From NCBI GenBank assembly GCA_002238485.1, contig MPMG01000004.1, positions 62,001 to 126,000 of the forward strand: a DNA stretch of 64,000 nt. Direction: 5' to 3'. Every line of letters begins with the position of its first letter. The stretch's first letter is position 1. Made by a program: the position numbers and the translations under genes. Shown here piece after piece: positions 44,975 through 54,290 of the stretch. This DNA comes from Chloroflexi bacterium bin20 (lineage in GTDB: Bacteria > Chloroflexota > Anaerolineae > Aggregatilineales > Phototrophicaceae). The notes beneath the pieces are model-generated. The model saw only the letters and a program-made list of their open reading frames with translations, searched no databases and was not told the origin of the DNA.

Positions 44975-46909
44975 ATGATGCGTGGCGGCGGCTGGTTTCG
45001 CTATATGCACAGCACAAGCGATGCCAAGCCCAATGTAACGCGGCGGCTGCTGCTGCGTGTGCTGGCTTATGCCGGTCCCTACCGCAGGCAAATCGCTAGC
45101 ATGTTGGCAACGATCCTGCTGACGACCGGGCTGGGCTTGCTCAATCCGCTCATCTTCCGCGAGATCATCGATGGCGCATTGGCGGAGAAAGACCTGGAGC
45201 GCCTGCACATCCTGGCGCTGGGCTTGGTGGCCATCCCGGTGGCCAGCGGCGGCGTGCGCATCGTCCAGCGCAAACTGAATGTGTCTATCGGCGAGGGCGT
45301 CATCTATGACCTGCGGGTGGCGCTCTATCATCACTTGCAGCAGATGTCGCTGCGCTTCTTTACGAATACCAAAACGGGCGAGCTAATGAGCCGGCTGAAC
45401 AACGATGTGGTCGGCGCGCAGAATGCCATCAGCAATACCATCGTCTCTATCATCACCAATGTCATCACGGTGGTGGCGACGCTGGCGGTGATGCTGAGCA
45501 TGGAATGGCGGCTGACGATTTTGGGTGTGCTGGTGCTGCCCTGCTTTGTTTTCATCGCGCGGCGGCTGGGCAGGCGGCTCAAAGAAATCGCCCGCGAGCA
45601 GATGAACCACAACGCTCAGATGAACGCCATGATGAACGAAACCTTGAATATCAGTGGCGCGCTGCTGGTCAAGCTTTTCGGGCGCATCGACCAAGAAGTG
45701 GCGCATTTTGAAGAGCGCGCCGCCGATGTGCGCGATGCCGGCATCTTGCGCGCTGTGCTGGGCAGCCAGTTCTTCGTGCTGATCGGCTTGGTCAGCGTGG
45801 TGGGCACAGCGCTGGTCTACTGGGTTGGCGGCATCCTGGTCATTCAAGACGCCTTCACAATCGGCACCATCGTGGCTTTTGGCGCCTACTTGACGCAGCT
45901 GTATACGCCGCTGCAATCGCTGACCAACGCGCCGGTCGACTTTGCGCAGAGCATCGTCAGCTTCGAGCGCGTCTTCGAGATTATCGACCTGCCGCTGGAT
46001 ATCGCCGAACGTGCCGATGCCACCCATCTTGAGAAGGTTCGCGGCGCGCTGCTCTTTGACGAAGTGACCTTCCGCTACACGGTGAATGACGAGCAGTTGC
46101 TATCGGATGTCGAGCGGGTCGGGCGTATGGACAATGTCGCTGCCACGCGCACGGGACGATTCAAACGCGGCGAAAATGGCTTTGCGACGGGAGGCATGGT
46201 GCACCAGGCGCGCGAGCTGGCGCTGGATAGCTTGCGCTTTCGTATCGAGCCCGGGCAGCTGGTGGCGCTGGTGGGACCAAGCGGCGCCGGCAAAACCACG
46301 CTCACCTACCTCATTCCGCGCCTCTACGATCCGGCAGCCGGGCGCATCACGCTGGATGGCTATGACCTGCGCGAACTCTCGCTGGCCACGCTGGCGGACA
46401 ATATCGGCATGGTTACACAAGAGACCTACCTCTTTCATGACACCATCCGCACCAACCTGCTCTATGCCAAGCCCGCTGCCACGAATGCCGAGATTGAAGC
46501 GGCGGCCAAGGTCGCGCACATCCACGATTTCATCATGGGCTTGAGCGAAGGCTATGACTCGATCGTGGGCGAACGCGGCTATCGGCTCAGTGGCGGCGAA
46601 AAACAACGTATCGCCATCGCCCGCGTCGTGTTGAAAGATCCGCGCATCCTGGTGCTGGACGAAGCCACCAGCCACCTCGACAGCCAATCCGAAGCGCTGA
46701 TTCAAGATGCGCTGAGTCGGGTCATGCAGGGGCGCACCAGCATCGTCATCGCGCATAGACTGAGCACGATCCTGGCTGCCGACAAGATTTTGGTGCTCGA
46801 CCGCGGCGCGATCGTCGAACAAGGCAGTCATGACCAGCTGCTGCAGATAGACGGCTTGTACGCGCGGCTCTATGAAACGCAATTTAGCCAGCAACGTCAC
46901 CTGGTATGA
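44975..46909 (+). CDS. ABC exporter, fused membrane and ATPase domains
   Basis: 644-residue half-transporter of the MsbA/LmrA class. Residues 30-320 hold six membrane helices; the nucleotide-binding domain has Walker A GPSGAGKTT, Q-loop MVTQETYLFHDTI, signature LSGGEKQRIAIARV, Walker B ILVLDEATSHLD and H-loop IAHRLST. Between the first strand of that domain (FDEVTFRY) and LDSLRFRIEPG lies an extra segment of about 45 residues (bases 46085-46219) absent from typical members. I use the ATG at 44975, eight bases after AAGGA, over one at 44966. The stop overlaps the next ATG in ATGA. Confidence 0.9.
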   Translation: MMRGGGWFRYMHSTSDAKPNVTRRLLLRVLAYAGPYRRQIASMLATILLTTGLGLLNPLIFREIIDGALAEKDLERLHILALGLVAIPVASGGVRIVQRKLNVSIGEGVIYDLRVALYHHLQQMSLRFFTNTKTGELMSRLNNDVVGAQNAISNTIVSIITNVITVVATLAVMLSMEWRLTILGVLVLPCFVFIARRLGRRLKEIAREQMNHNAQMNAMMNETLNISGALLVKLFGRIDQEVAHFEERAADVRDAGILRAVLGSQFFVLIGLVSVVGTALVYWVGGILVIQDAFTIGTIVAFGAYLTQLYTPLQSLTNAPVDFAQSIVSFERVFEIIDLPLDIAERADATHLEKVRGALLFDEVTFRYTVNDEQLLSDVERVGRMDNVAATRTGRFKRGENGFATGGMVHQARELALDSLRFRIEPGQLVALVGPSGAGKTTLTYLIPRLYDPAAGRITLDGYDLRELSLATLADNIGMVTQETYLFHDTIRTNLLYAKPAATNAEIEAAAKVAHIHDFIMGLSEGYDSIVGERGYRLSGGEKQRIAIARVVLKDPRILVLDEATSHLDSQSEALIQDALSRVMQGRTSIVIAHRLSTILAADKILVLDRGAIVEQGSHDQLLQIDGLYARLYETQFSQQRHLV

Positions 46910-47670
46910 AAGCGACCATCACCCAGATCGATGCAGGACAGCTGGAAGGTGACTGGGCGCGGCTGAAGGCGCATGTTGCGGCAGAAAGAAGCCGCTTTGT
47001 GCTGTTGCCCGAGATGTGCTTCGCGGCCTGGTTTTGCACTGCGCCGCAATTTGACAGCCGCGTTTGGAATCGGGCGGTCGCAGCGCATGATAGCTGGCTG
47101 GAACGGCTTCACGAGCTAGACGCGGAAATCGTGGTCGGCACTGCTCCGCGCAACTTGGCTGGCAGACGAAGCAACTGCGCCTATTGCTGGACGCCCGACC
47201 ATGGCTTGACCTGGATTCACAGCAAGACCTATCTGCCACGAGACGAAGGCTATTGGGAAGCCGACTGGTATCAGCGCGCTCCGATTGACTTCCAACCGAC
47301 GCGCATTGGCGAGCTGAGTATTGGCGTGATGATCTGCACGGAGATCTGGTTCATGCAGCATGCGCGAGACTATGGCAAACAAGGTGTGCAGCTGCTGCTG
47401 AATCCGCGCAGCACGCCCTGGCAAAGCAATGACAAGTGGCTGGCGGGCGGGCGAACGGCGGCGGTGGTGTCGGGCGCATTTTGCTTGTCATCCAATCATG
47501 CCGGGCAGGCGGACAATGTCAAGCTGGGCGGCGCTGGCTGGATCTGCGAGCCCGATGGCGCTGTGCTGGCGACAAGCTCGTCTGAGCAGCCCTTTGTCAC
47601 GCTAGAGCTGGATTTGTGCCTGGCAGACGCGGCGAAGTCCACTTATCCGCGCTATGTGGACGACAGCTAG
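46906..47670 (+). CDS. Nitrilase-superfamily amidohydrolase
   Basis: 254-residue C-N hydrolase, cytoplasmic. The Glu-Lys-Cys triad is readable: E in FVLLPEMCFAAW, K in WIHSKTYLPRDEG, and C in GVMICTEIWFM. Members act on omega-amides, carbamoyl-amino acids or cyano compounds. The segment EIWFMQHARDYGKQGVQLLL is typical of the superfamily. Coupled to the ABC exporter by an ATGA overlap. Substrate not predictable. Confidence 0.88.
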   Translation: MKATITQIDAGQLEGDWARLKAHVAAERSRFVLLPEMCFAAWFCTAPQFDSRVWNRAVAAHDSWLERLHELDAEIVVGTAPRNLAGRRSNCAYCWTPDHGLTWIHSKTYLPRDEGYWEADWYQRAPIDFQPTRIGELSIGVMICTEIWFMQHARDYGKQGVQLLLNPRSTPWQSNDKWLAGGRTAAVVSGAFCLSSNHAGQADNVKLGGAGWICEPDGAVLATSSSEQPFVTLELDLCLADAAKSTYPRYVDDS

Positions 47671-47872
47671 CCCGCCCTCCAATGAGCCAGGCAAGTCGCT
47701 AGAAATCCGACTACAATGACCGTTGCAAGGGTGACACTTGTGTTGCCTATGTCTGACAGTGCGAACGAAATGCGGGCGACCCAATGGCGCGCCCCCTACA
47801 GCACAAACTGGCTTCTACATGTACGCCCTCTATGGTTAAATCATGCTTGGTCAATGCGGACGGTCGCAGCGA

Positions 47873-48922
47873 ATGATGACTGGCAAATATCTCATCGTCG
47901 GGCTGGGCAATCCTGGCGGGAAGTATGCGAAAACGCGGCACAATGTCGGCTTTTGGGTTGTCAATGAGCTGGCGCGGCGGCATGGATTCGGCGCGGAACG
48001 CAGCGAGAAACGCGCCCAAGCCCGAGATGGGAGCATACAGCGCGCGCGCGTCAAACTAGCCAAACCACAGACCTTCATGAACCGCAGCGGCGAGTCGGTG
48101 CGCGCTTTGGTCGACTACTATGACATTCCGCTTGAGCGCCTGCTGGTGATTCATGACGACCTGGATACGCCCTTCGGCAGCATCCGACTGCGCAAATCGG
48201 GCGGGCACGGCGGGCAGAATGGCTTGCGCAGCATCATCCAGCATCTGGGCAGCCAGGATTATGCCCGTCTGCGATTTGGCATCGGGCGGCCACCGGGCAG
48301 GATGTCGCCAGTGGACTTTGTCTTGCAGCCATTCAAGGGCGACGCGGCGATCCAGGCGCAAGAAATGGTCGGGCGCGCCGCCGATGCCGTCGAATGCTGG
48401 CTGGTCGATGGCATCGAAGTCGCCATGTCGCGCTTCAATGGCGATGGTCTTCCCGCAAATCAAGCGCTGTCAGCCGAAGAACTGAAAGCACAGCTGTCGG
48501 TGGCGCTGCGGGCGCAGGAATTATCCCCGCGCGACCCCAAACCGCTGAGCAAAGTGATCGCCCTGCAAAAGAAACTGGGCTGCATGGACGAAGCGGTGCG
48601 CAGCCACCTGCAACTGGCCACTCTGTATGAGGCGCTGGACAAAGGCGCGCTGGCGAATGCGGAGCGTATCAAAGCGGTTACCATGCAGCCGAGCCTGGTC
48701 GATGTTCAGCGGCAGATCGCCGACTGGTTCTTGTCAAAGGACAACAAGAAGAAAGCCGTAGCGCGTTATCTGATTCTGGCACAGCACTTGCAGCAAACAG
48801 AACAGCCGGCTGCCGCGCTGGAGGCTCTTGAACGGGCATTCACGCTCAACCCACAGCATCCCAAAGCGCAAAAAATGCGCGCCGCGCTGCCAAAGACGAC
48901 AGACAAGGAGAGCAAAACATGA
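47873..48922 (+). CDS. pth: Peptidyl-tRNA hydrolase with TPR-like C-terminal extension
   Basis: Recycles peptidyl-tRNA that falls off ribosomes. Residues 1-188 are bacterial Pth: KYLIVGLGNPGGKYAKTRHN with the catalytic His and Asn nearby, KPQTFMNRSGESVRAL, HDDLDTPFGSIRLRKSGGHG and GIGRPP. Another 160 residues follow, built of paired amphipathic helices (EAVRSHLQLATLYEALDKGA, AVARYLILAQHLQQTEQPAA), resembling tetratricopeptide repeats. Pth is normally 180-210 residues, so the extension is unusual. The ATG at 47873 is chosen because the Pth fold starts there; codons further upstream would add an unrelated leader. Stop overlaps the next ATG. Confidence 0.93.
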   Translation: MMTGKYLIVGLGNPGGKYAKTRHNVGFWVVNELARRHGFGAERSEKRAQARDGSIQRARVKLAKPQTFMNRSGESVRALVDYYDIPLERLLVIHDDLDTPFGSIRLRKSGGHGGQNGLRSIIQHLGSQDYARLRFGIGRPPGRMSPVDFVLQPFKGDAAIQAQEMVGRAADAVECWLVDGIEVAMSRFNGDGLPANQALSAEELKAQLSVALRAQELSPRDPKPLSKVIALQKKLGCMDEAVRSHLQLATLYEALDKGALANAERIKAVTMQPSLVDVQRQIADWFLSKDNKKKAVARYLILAQHLQQTEQPAAALEALERAFTLNPQHPKAQKMRAALPKTTDKESKT

Positions 48923-50127
48923 CTATCATCGCGCCCGAAGCCTTGGGCCTTTCTACACAGCGCCTGAGCCGTATCAATAGCCGCCTACAATCGTATGTCG
49001 ACAAGGAACAGGCAGCCGGATTCGTAACCCTGGTGGCGCGGGATGGCGAAGTAGCGCACTTTGAAGCCTGTGGCTGGCGCGATGCCGAAAATGCGCTGCC
49101 CATGCAACGCGACACCATCTTCCGCATCTACAGCATGACCAAGCCGATCACCTCGATCGCGCTGATGATGCTCTATGAAGAAGGCGCATTCCAGCTATTC
49201 GAGCCAGTCAGCCGCTATATCCCGGCTTTCGGGAACAGCAAAGTCTTGACTGGCTTTGGCTATATGGGCGCGCAATATGCGGCGCAAAGCCCACCCATGA
49301 CCATCCATCACCTGCTGACGCACACGGCTGGCTTGAGCTATGGCTTCTTTTTTGATAGTCCAATTGAGCAGATGTATCGCGACTCGATCTTGCGCAGCGC
49401 GACAGCCTCGCTGGAAGAGAAGATCGTGGGCTTGGCCGAGCTGCCGCTGTGCTTCCAACCTGGCAGCGGCTGGAATTACAGCTATGCCACCGATGCCTGT
49501 GGCTATCTGGTGCAGGTGCTGGCGGATATGCCTTTCGAGGACTTCTTGCAAGAGCGAATTTTTCAACCTCTGGGCATGGTGGATACGGCTTTTCAGGTGC
49601 CGGCGGACAAGCTCGATCGCTTCGCCAAGTTGTATCAGCACGATGTTCAGAGCGGCGCATTTCACAAGTTTGAAGATATGCCACATATCCCGGCGCAAGA
49701 CTTCACGCAGCCAGCCAACGCGCCATCGGGTGGTGGCGGCCTGGTATCGACAACCAGCGATTATTGGCAGTTCGCCAAGATGCTGCATCATGAGGGCGAG
49801 CTAAACGAAACGCGCATCATCGGTCGCAAGACCTTGGAGTATATGACTCGCAATCACATTGCGCCGGAATTGCTGCCGCTGGAGATCGGCACAGAAAAGA
49901 TCCCTGGGCAGGGATTCGGCTTGGGCTTTAGCGTCGTCATGGATGCGGCGCAGACTGGCGTGCTCAATTCTGATGGCAACTATGGCTGGAGCGGCGCAGC
50001 AGCCACCAACTTCTGGGTCGATCCGCAAGAACAACTGGTTGGCATCATCATGACGCAGCTGATGGGCAATGCGCTGCCATTCCAGGAAGACTTTCGCGCG
50101 CTGGTTTATCAAGCGCTCGAGGAATAG
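48919..50127 (+). CDS. Serine hydrolase, class C beta-lactamase / S12 type
   Basis: 402-residue protein of the AmpC/EstB/DD-peptidase group. The nucleophile lies in FRIYSMTKPITSIALMML (SxxK), the second motif in WNYSYATDACGY (Y-x-Y in place of Y-x-N), and a third in PSGGGGLVSTTSDY. HHLLTHTAGLSYG is typical of esterase-like members. No signal peptide is visible, so an intracellular esterase is more likely than a secreted beta-lactamase. Starts in the pth stop (ATGA). Confidence 0.88.
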   Translation: MTIIAPEALGLSTQRLSRINSRLQSYVDKEQAAGFVTLVARDGEVAHFEACGWRDAENALPMQRDTIFRIYSMTKPITSIALMMLYEEGAFQLFEPVSRYIPAFGNSKVLTGFGYMGAQYAAQSPPMTIHHLLTHTAGLSYGFFFDSPIEQMYRDSILRSATASLEEKIVGLAELPLCFQPGSGWNYSYATDACGYLVQVLADMPFEDFLQERIFQPLGMVDTAFQVPADKLDRFAKLYQHDVQSGAFHKFEDMPHIPAQDFTQPANAPSGGGGLVSTTSDYWQFAKMLHHEGELNETRIIGRKTLEYMTRNHIAPELLPLEIGTEKIPGQGFGLGFSVVMDAAQTGVLNSDGNYGWSGAAATNFWVDPQEQLVGIIMTQLMGNALPFQEDFRALVYQALEE

Positions 50128-50227
50128 CCGTCTTTGCAGATCTCAGTGCGCGTATGACCGCGTCTAGCCCGGCGCAGGCAGGGCTGCTATACTGACGCGT
50201 CCGCAATCAATCGCAGACAAATCGTCC

Positions 50228-53200
50228 ATGACGCTTCAACTTGCAGGTTTGCTTGAACTTGTGCGCGGCAGCGCCGGCTATCAACAACTGGTCGCTGGCC
50301 TGGGCAATGGCAGCGCTGGCGAAGAGATCAATGTGCTGCGTGCGGCGCGACCGTGTCTGCTGGCGGCGCTGGCAGGCGATTGGCCTGGTCCGATCATCTA
50401 TCTCACCAGCACAGCGCGCCGCGCCTACAATGTCAGCGAACAGTTGCCCATTTGGCTGGCGGAAGCGAGTCGCTTGCATCGCTTTGCCGAGCCATCCGCG
50501 CAATTCTATGACCACGCAGCTTGGGACGCGGGCGTCATCCGCAACCGCATCGCCGCTCTGGCCGCCTTGGCGCGCTCCAGCTCCAAAACGCAGCCCATCA
50601 TCGTTTCATCGGCGCGTGCTTTGATGCAAGCCAGCATCCCGCCCGATCACTTCCGCGACAACACCTCGATTTTACGCGTCGGACAGCGACACCGCATGGA
50701 CGCGCTGATCTCGCGCTGGCTGGGCATGGGCTACGAACCAGCGACCATCGTCTTGGAGCCGGGCACATTCAGTCGGCGCGGCGGCATTCTGGATATCTTC
50801 CCGCTGGCGAGTGAGCAGCCCGTGCGCGTAGATTTCTTTGATGACGAGATTGACAGCTTGCGCCACTTTGACCCCGGCGACCAGCGCAGCAAAGCCAAGC
50901 TGCTTTCGGCGCGGATTGTGCCGGCTCGAGAGGCATTGCCCGGGCAGGCGCCAGCAGTCGGGGCGCAGCTGCAAACCTGGGCAAAGACATTGACGGACGA
51001 CGCTGCCGACTTTTCCAGCCTCAGCGCCGATATCGACGCGCTCGCGCAGGGCAGCGCCTTCGCCTGTTTGGAGCATTACCTGCCCTATTTCTACGAATCT
51101 TCAGCTTGCTTGCTAGATCACGCGCCAGATAATTGCCTGGTGCTCATCGAAGAGGCTGATCAACTGCAGCAGGCATGCGCAGACCTGGCAGAAGACGCCG
51201 AACTGAACCGCGACGATGCCCTGTCATCTCTGCAGATCGCGCCAGGGCATCCTGCGCCCTACTTGCGCTGGGACGATGTGCGCGCCAGGCTGCAAAATCT
51301 GCCACACTTTGCCTTGGGCAGCTTTGTGGGCGGCGAGTCGCCCGCGTTGTTTTCGCCGAGCGAACGTTTCGGCGGGCAACTGCGACTGATGCTGACACAG
51401 CTGCGCAGCTATAGCCAGCGTGGAGAACGCATCGTCATTCTCACCGAGCAGGTCGAGCGGCTTGGAAATCTGTGGGTCGAGCAAGACGCGACTACATTCG
51501 TCGCCAGCGTCGCGCAGATCGACAGTCCGCCAGCGCCGGGTAGTTTGCGCTTCGTTCGAGGCGCTGCAGCCGAGGGTTGGATGCTGCCGGCAGCCGATGG
51601 CGGTCTGCGCTTCATCACCGATGCAGAGATCTTTGGCTGGGCGCGTCCCGAACCACGCAGAAATCTCGATGTCAAACGAAGGCGTAGTCCCGATACTCGC
51701 TATACCGACTGGCAAAGCGGCACGTATGTTGTGCATGTCGACTTTGGCATTGGACGATTCGCCGGCTTGCAACATCGCAGCATCCGCGATACACGGCGCG
51801 AATACTTGATGGTCGAGTATCAGAATGCCGACACGATTTATGTGCCCATACACCAGGCCGACCGACTCTCGCGTTATGTCGGCGCAGATGGCAAAGCGCC
51901 CAAGCTCAGCCAGTTGGGCAAAGCCGATCTGTGGCTGAAAGCGCGCGAAAAAGCCCGCCGCAATGCCGAAGAAGAAGCCAAGGAATTGCTGGAGATCTAC
52001 AGCCGGCGCGCGGCAGCCCAGGGACATGCATTCAGCCCCGACAGCGCCTGGCAGCACGAAATGGAAGCCGCATTCCCATTCGTGGAGACCGAAGATCAGC
52101 TGCGCGTCATCCAGCAGGTCAAAGGTGATATGGGCGCGCGCGAACCGATGGACCGGCTCGTCTGCGGCGATGTTGGCTTTGGCAAAACGGAAGTCGCTCT
52201 GCGCGCTGCCTTCAAAGCGGTGCAGGATGGCGTCCAGGTGGCAGTTTTGGTGCCAACCACGGTGCTGGCGCAGCAGCATTACGACAATTTCAAAGCCCGT
52301 CTGGCCGCCTTCCCCGTCTGCATCGAGATGATGTCGCGCTTCCGCACCAAAGCACAACAGAGGGACATCGCCGCGCGCCTGGCCAACAGCGAGGTCGATA
52401 TCATCATCGGCACACATCGTCTGCTTTCGGAGGACATTTGCTTCAAGAACCTGGGTTTGATGATCATTGACGAAGAGCAGCGCTTCGGCGTCAAACACAA
52501 AGAACATTTCAAGAAACTGCGCGCGCGCATCGACATCTTGACGCTCACCGCCACGCCCATCCCGCGTACGCTCTACCTCAGCCTCAGCGGCATCCGCGAT
52601 ATCAGCATGATCCAGACGCCGCCCGAAGAACGTCTGCCCGTCATCACCCAGGTGGGCGCATGGGACGACAAATTGAGCCGCATGGCTATTCGCCGCGAGC
52701 TGGACCGGGGCGGGCAAATCTTCGTAGTGCACAACCGCATCCGCTCCATACACGGCATCCGCGACAAGCTCGAGCGTCTGGCGCCCGAAGCGTCTGTTGC
52801 GGTGGCGCATGGTCAGATGCCGGCGCGCACCCTGGAATCTGTCATGTCGGCGTTCACACATGGCGAATACGACATCCTGCTTTCCACAGCCATCATCGAA
52901 AATGGCATTGATATGCCGCGCGTCAACACCTTGATTGTCGACCGCGCCGATACCTTCGGTGTTTCGCAGCTTTATCAACTGCGTGGGCGCGTGGGGCGGT
53001 CGGCACAGCAAGCCTATGCCTACTTCTTCCACAGCCCCGGCTCACTGACCGAAGAAGCGCGCGCGCGACTGGAGACCTTGGCAGAAAATACGCAGCTGGG
53101 CGCTGGCTTCCAAATCGCTGTGCGCGATCTGGAAATGCGTGGCAGCGGCGACATATTGAGCATGCGGCAGACGGGACATGTCGCCAGCGTCGGCATGCAC

Positions 53201-53722
53201 CTCTACACAGAAATGCTCCAGCAAGCGGTTAACGAGCAGCGCGGCGAGAAGACCGGCAGTGACCCGGGGCCCGCCTCTGCCCGCGAGCGCATCATCATCG
53301 ACTTGCCCTTGCCAGCTTACCTGCCGACAGACTGGATACCAGAGATGGCGCTGCGCTTGCAGTTGTATCGACGCATCGGCAATATCGCCCAAGTGGATGA
53401 GGTCGATGCCATGCGCGACGAGCTGATCGACCGTTTTGGCGCGCTGCCAGCCGCTGTCGAGGGGCTGCTTTATCAGATTCGCGTCAAAGCGCTGGCGCAA
53501 GAGTTGCGCGCCACCCATGTGCAACTGCGGCGGGGACAGATTCATATCAAGCTGCCCTATCTGGCGACGCTGAAACGCGGCTTGCTGGAGATTATCCTGG
53601 GCGAAGAGATCGAAGTTACGCGAACCGAATTGCGTTTGCCCGCCGACGATGACTGGCAAGAGCGCCTGCTGCAATTGCTTGCCGTGCTGAAAGAGCGCGT
53701 TCGGCTGGTTGGCGGCGTCTAG
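50228..53722 (+). CDS. mfd: Transcription-repair coupling factor Mfd
   Basis: Removes stalled RNA polymerase and recruits UvrA to the template strand. 1164 residues: UvrB-homology start, RNA polymerase-interaction region (near YVVHVDFGIGRFAGLQH), then RecG-like helicase motifs: Walker A CGDVGFGKTEVALRAAFKAV, DEEQRFGVKHKEH (DEEQ box), LTATPIPRTLYLSLSGIRDI, and RGRVGRSAQQAYAYFF, ending with the TRCF C-terminal domain. Its tail and the opposing ybaK gene overlap by one CTAG. Together with the ATL gene, it suggests active nucleotide-excision repair. Confidence 0.97.
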   Translation: MTLQLAGLLELVRGSAGYQQLVAGLGNGSAGEEINVLRAARPCLLAALAGDWPGPIIYLTSTARRAYNVSEQLPIWLAEASRLHRFAEPSAQFYDHAAWDAGVIRNRIAALAALARSSSKTQPIIVSSARALMQASIPPDHFRDNTSILRVGQRHRMDALISRWLGMGYEPATIVLEPGTFSRRGGILDIFPLASEQPVRVDFFDDEIDSLRHFDPGDQRSKAKLLSARIVPAREALPGQAPAVGAQLQTWAKTLTDDAADFSSLSADIDALAQGSAFACLEHYLPYFYESSACLLDHAPDNCLVLIEEADQLQQACADLAEDAELNRDDALSSLQIAPGHPAPYLRWDDVRARLQNLPHFALGSFVGGESPALFSPSERFGGQLRLMLTQLRSYSQRGERIVILTEQVERLGNLWVEQDATTFVASVAQIDSPPAPGSLRFVRGAAAEGWMLPAADGGLRFITDAEIFGWARPEPRRNLDVKRRRSPDTRYTDWQSGTYVVHVDFGIGRFAGLQHRSIRDTRREYLMVEYQNADTIYVPIHQADRLSRYVGADGKAPKLSQLGKADLWLKAREKARRNAEEEAKELLEIYSRRAAAQGHAFSPDSAWQHEMEAAFPFVETEDQLRVIQQVKGDMGAREPMDRLVCGDVGFGKTEVALRAAFKAVQDGVQVAVLVPTTVLAQQHYDNFKARLAAFPVCIEMMSRFRTKAQQRDIAARLANSEVDIIIGTHRLLSEDICFKNLGLMIIDEEQRFGVKHKEHFKKLRARIDILTLTATPIPRTLYLSLSGIRDISMIQTPPEERLPVITQVGAWDDKLSRMAIRRELDRGGQIFVVHNRIRSIHGIRDKLERLAPEASVAVAHGQMPARTLESVMSAFTHGEYDILLSTAIIENGIDMPRVNTLIVDRADTFGVSQLYQLRGRVGRSAQQAYAYFFHSPGSLTEEARARLETLAENTQLGAGFQIAVRDLEMRGSGDILSMRQTGHVASVGMHLYTEMLQQAVNEQRGEKTGSDPGPASARERIIIDLPLPAYLPTDWIPEMALRLQLYRRIGNIAQVDEVDAMRDELIDRFGALPAAVEGLLYQIRVKALAQELRATHVQLRRGQIHIKLPYLATLKRGLLEIILGEEIEVTRTELRLPADDDWQERLLQLLAVLKERVRLVGGV

Positions 53723-54204
53723 GCATCGCGCGCCAGGTCGGCATAATCGGCGTCAGTGATCTCGCGCAGCTTTTCTGTAGGGATCGGAAAGATGGCATGG
53801 GCGGCGCCACCAGCCGCGTACATGGTGTCAAAGCGCGTCAGGCTGGCATCCATGAGGATTGGCACGTTGCTGCGATGCGCGATAGGTGGGACGCCACCGG
53901 GCAGGTAACCCAGCAGCTCCAGGCATTGCCGCGCGTTCATCATGCGCACCTTTTTGCGCCCGACGCCGAATCGCTGCCCCAGTTTGCGATCGTCTATGTG
54001 CTGGTCGCCGCTCGCCAAAACCAGCAGCGGCTGCGCCTTGTTGATCATGAAGCCCAGGCTTTTTACGATCTGCCCCAACTGGCAGCCGACATTGTCCGCC
54101 GCTTGCTGCGATGTCGCTGTGGACGACTCGAACTCGATGATGGTGATCCCCAAGCCCAGATTGTCCAGCGTCTCTTGCACATCCGCCACGCCCATCGCTT
54201 GCAT
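53719..54204 (-). CDS. YbaK/ProX-type aminoacyl-tRNA deacylase
   Basis: 161 residues of the YbaK (INS) superfamily, which hydrolyse mischarged aminoacyl-tRNAs. Typical marks: TSQQAADNVGCQLGQIVKSL, VLASGDQHIDDRKL, and TGGVPPIAH-like PGGVPPIAHRSNVPILMDAS, then [11 protein letters not shown]. The ATG at 54204 (MQAMGVADVQETL) is a fair choice; one at 54195 is close. Stop shares CTAG with mfd. Confidence 0.85.
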   Translation of the reverse strand: MQAMGVADVQETLDNLGLGITIIEFESSTATSQQAADNVGCQLGQIVKSLGFMINKAQPLLVLASGDQHIDDRKLGQRFGVGRKKVRMMNARQCLELLGYLPGGVPPIAHRSNVPILMDASLTRFDTMYAAGGAAHAIFPIPTEKLREITDADYADLARDA

Positions 54205-54290
54205 GTTCGCACCCCTCTGCGCTATGATTCGGCCCCTAGATTGTAGGCTGTTGTCGCCATTGCGCAACGGCGCGTTGTAGGAGTGCAAAC

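Noticed and set aside
48919..50127. A secreted antibiotic-resistance beta-lactamase
   Set aside because: SxxK is present but there is no signal peptide, and the Y-x-Y and GGGGLVST pattern fits esterase-type relatives better.
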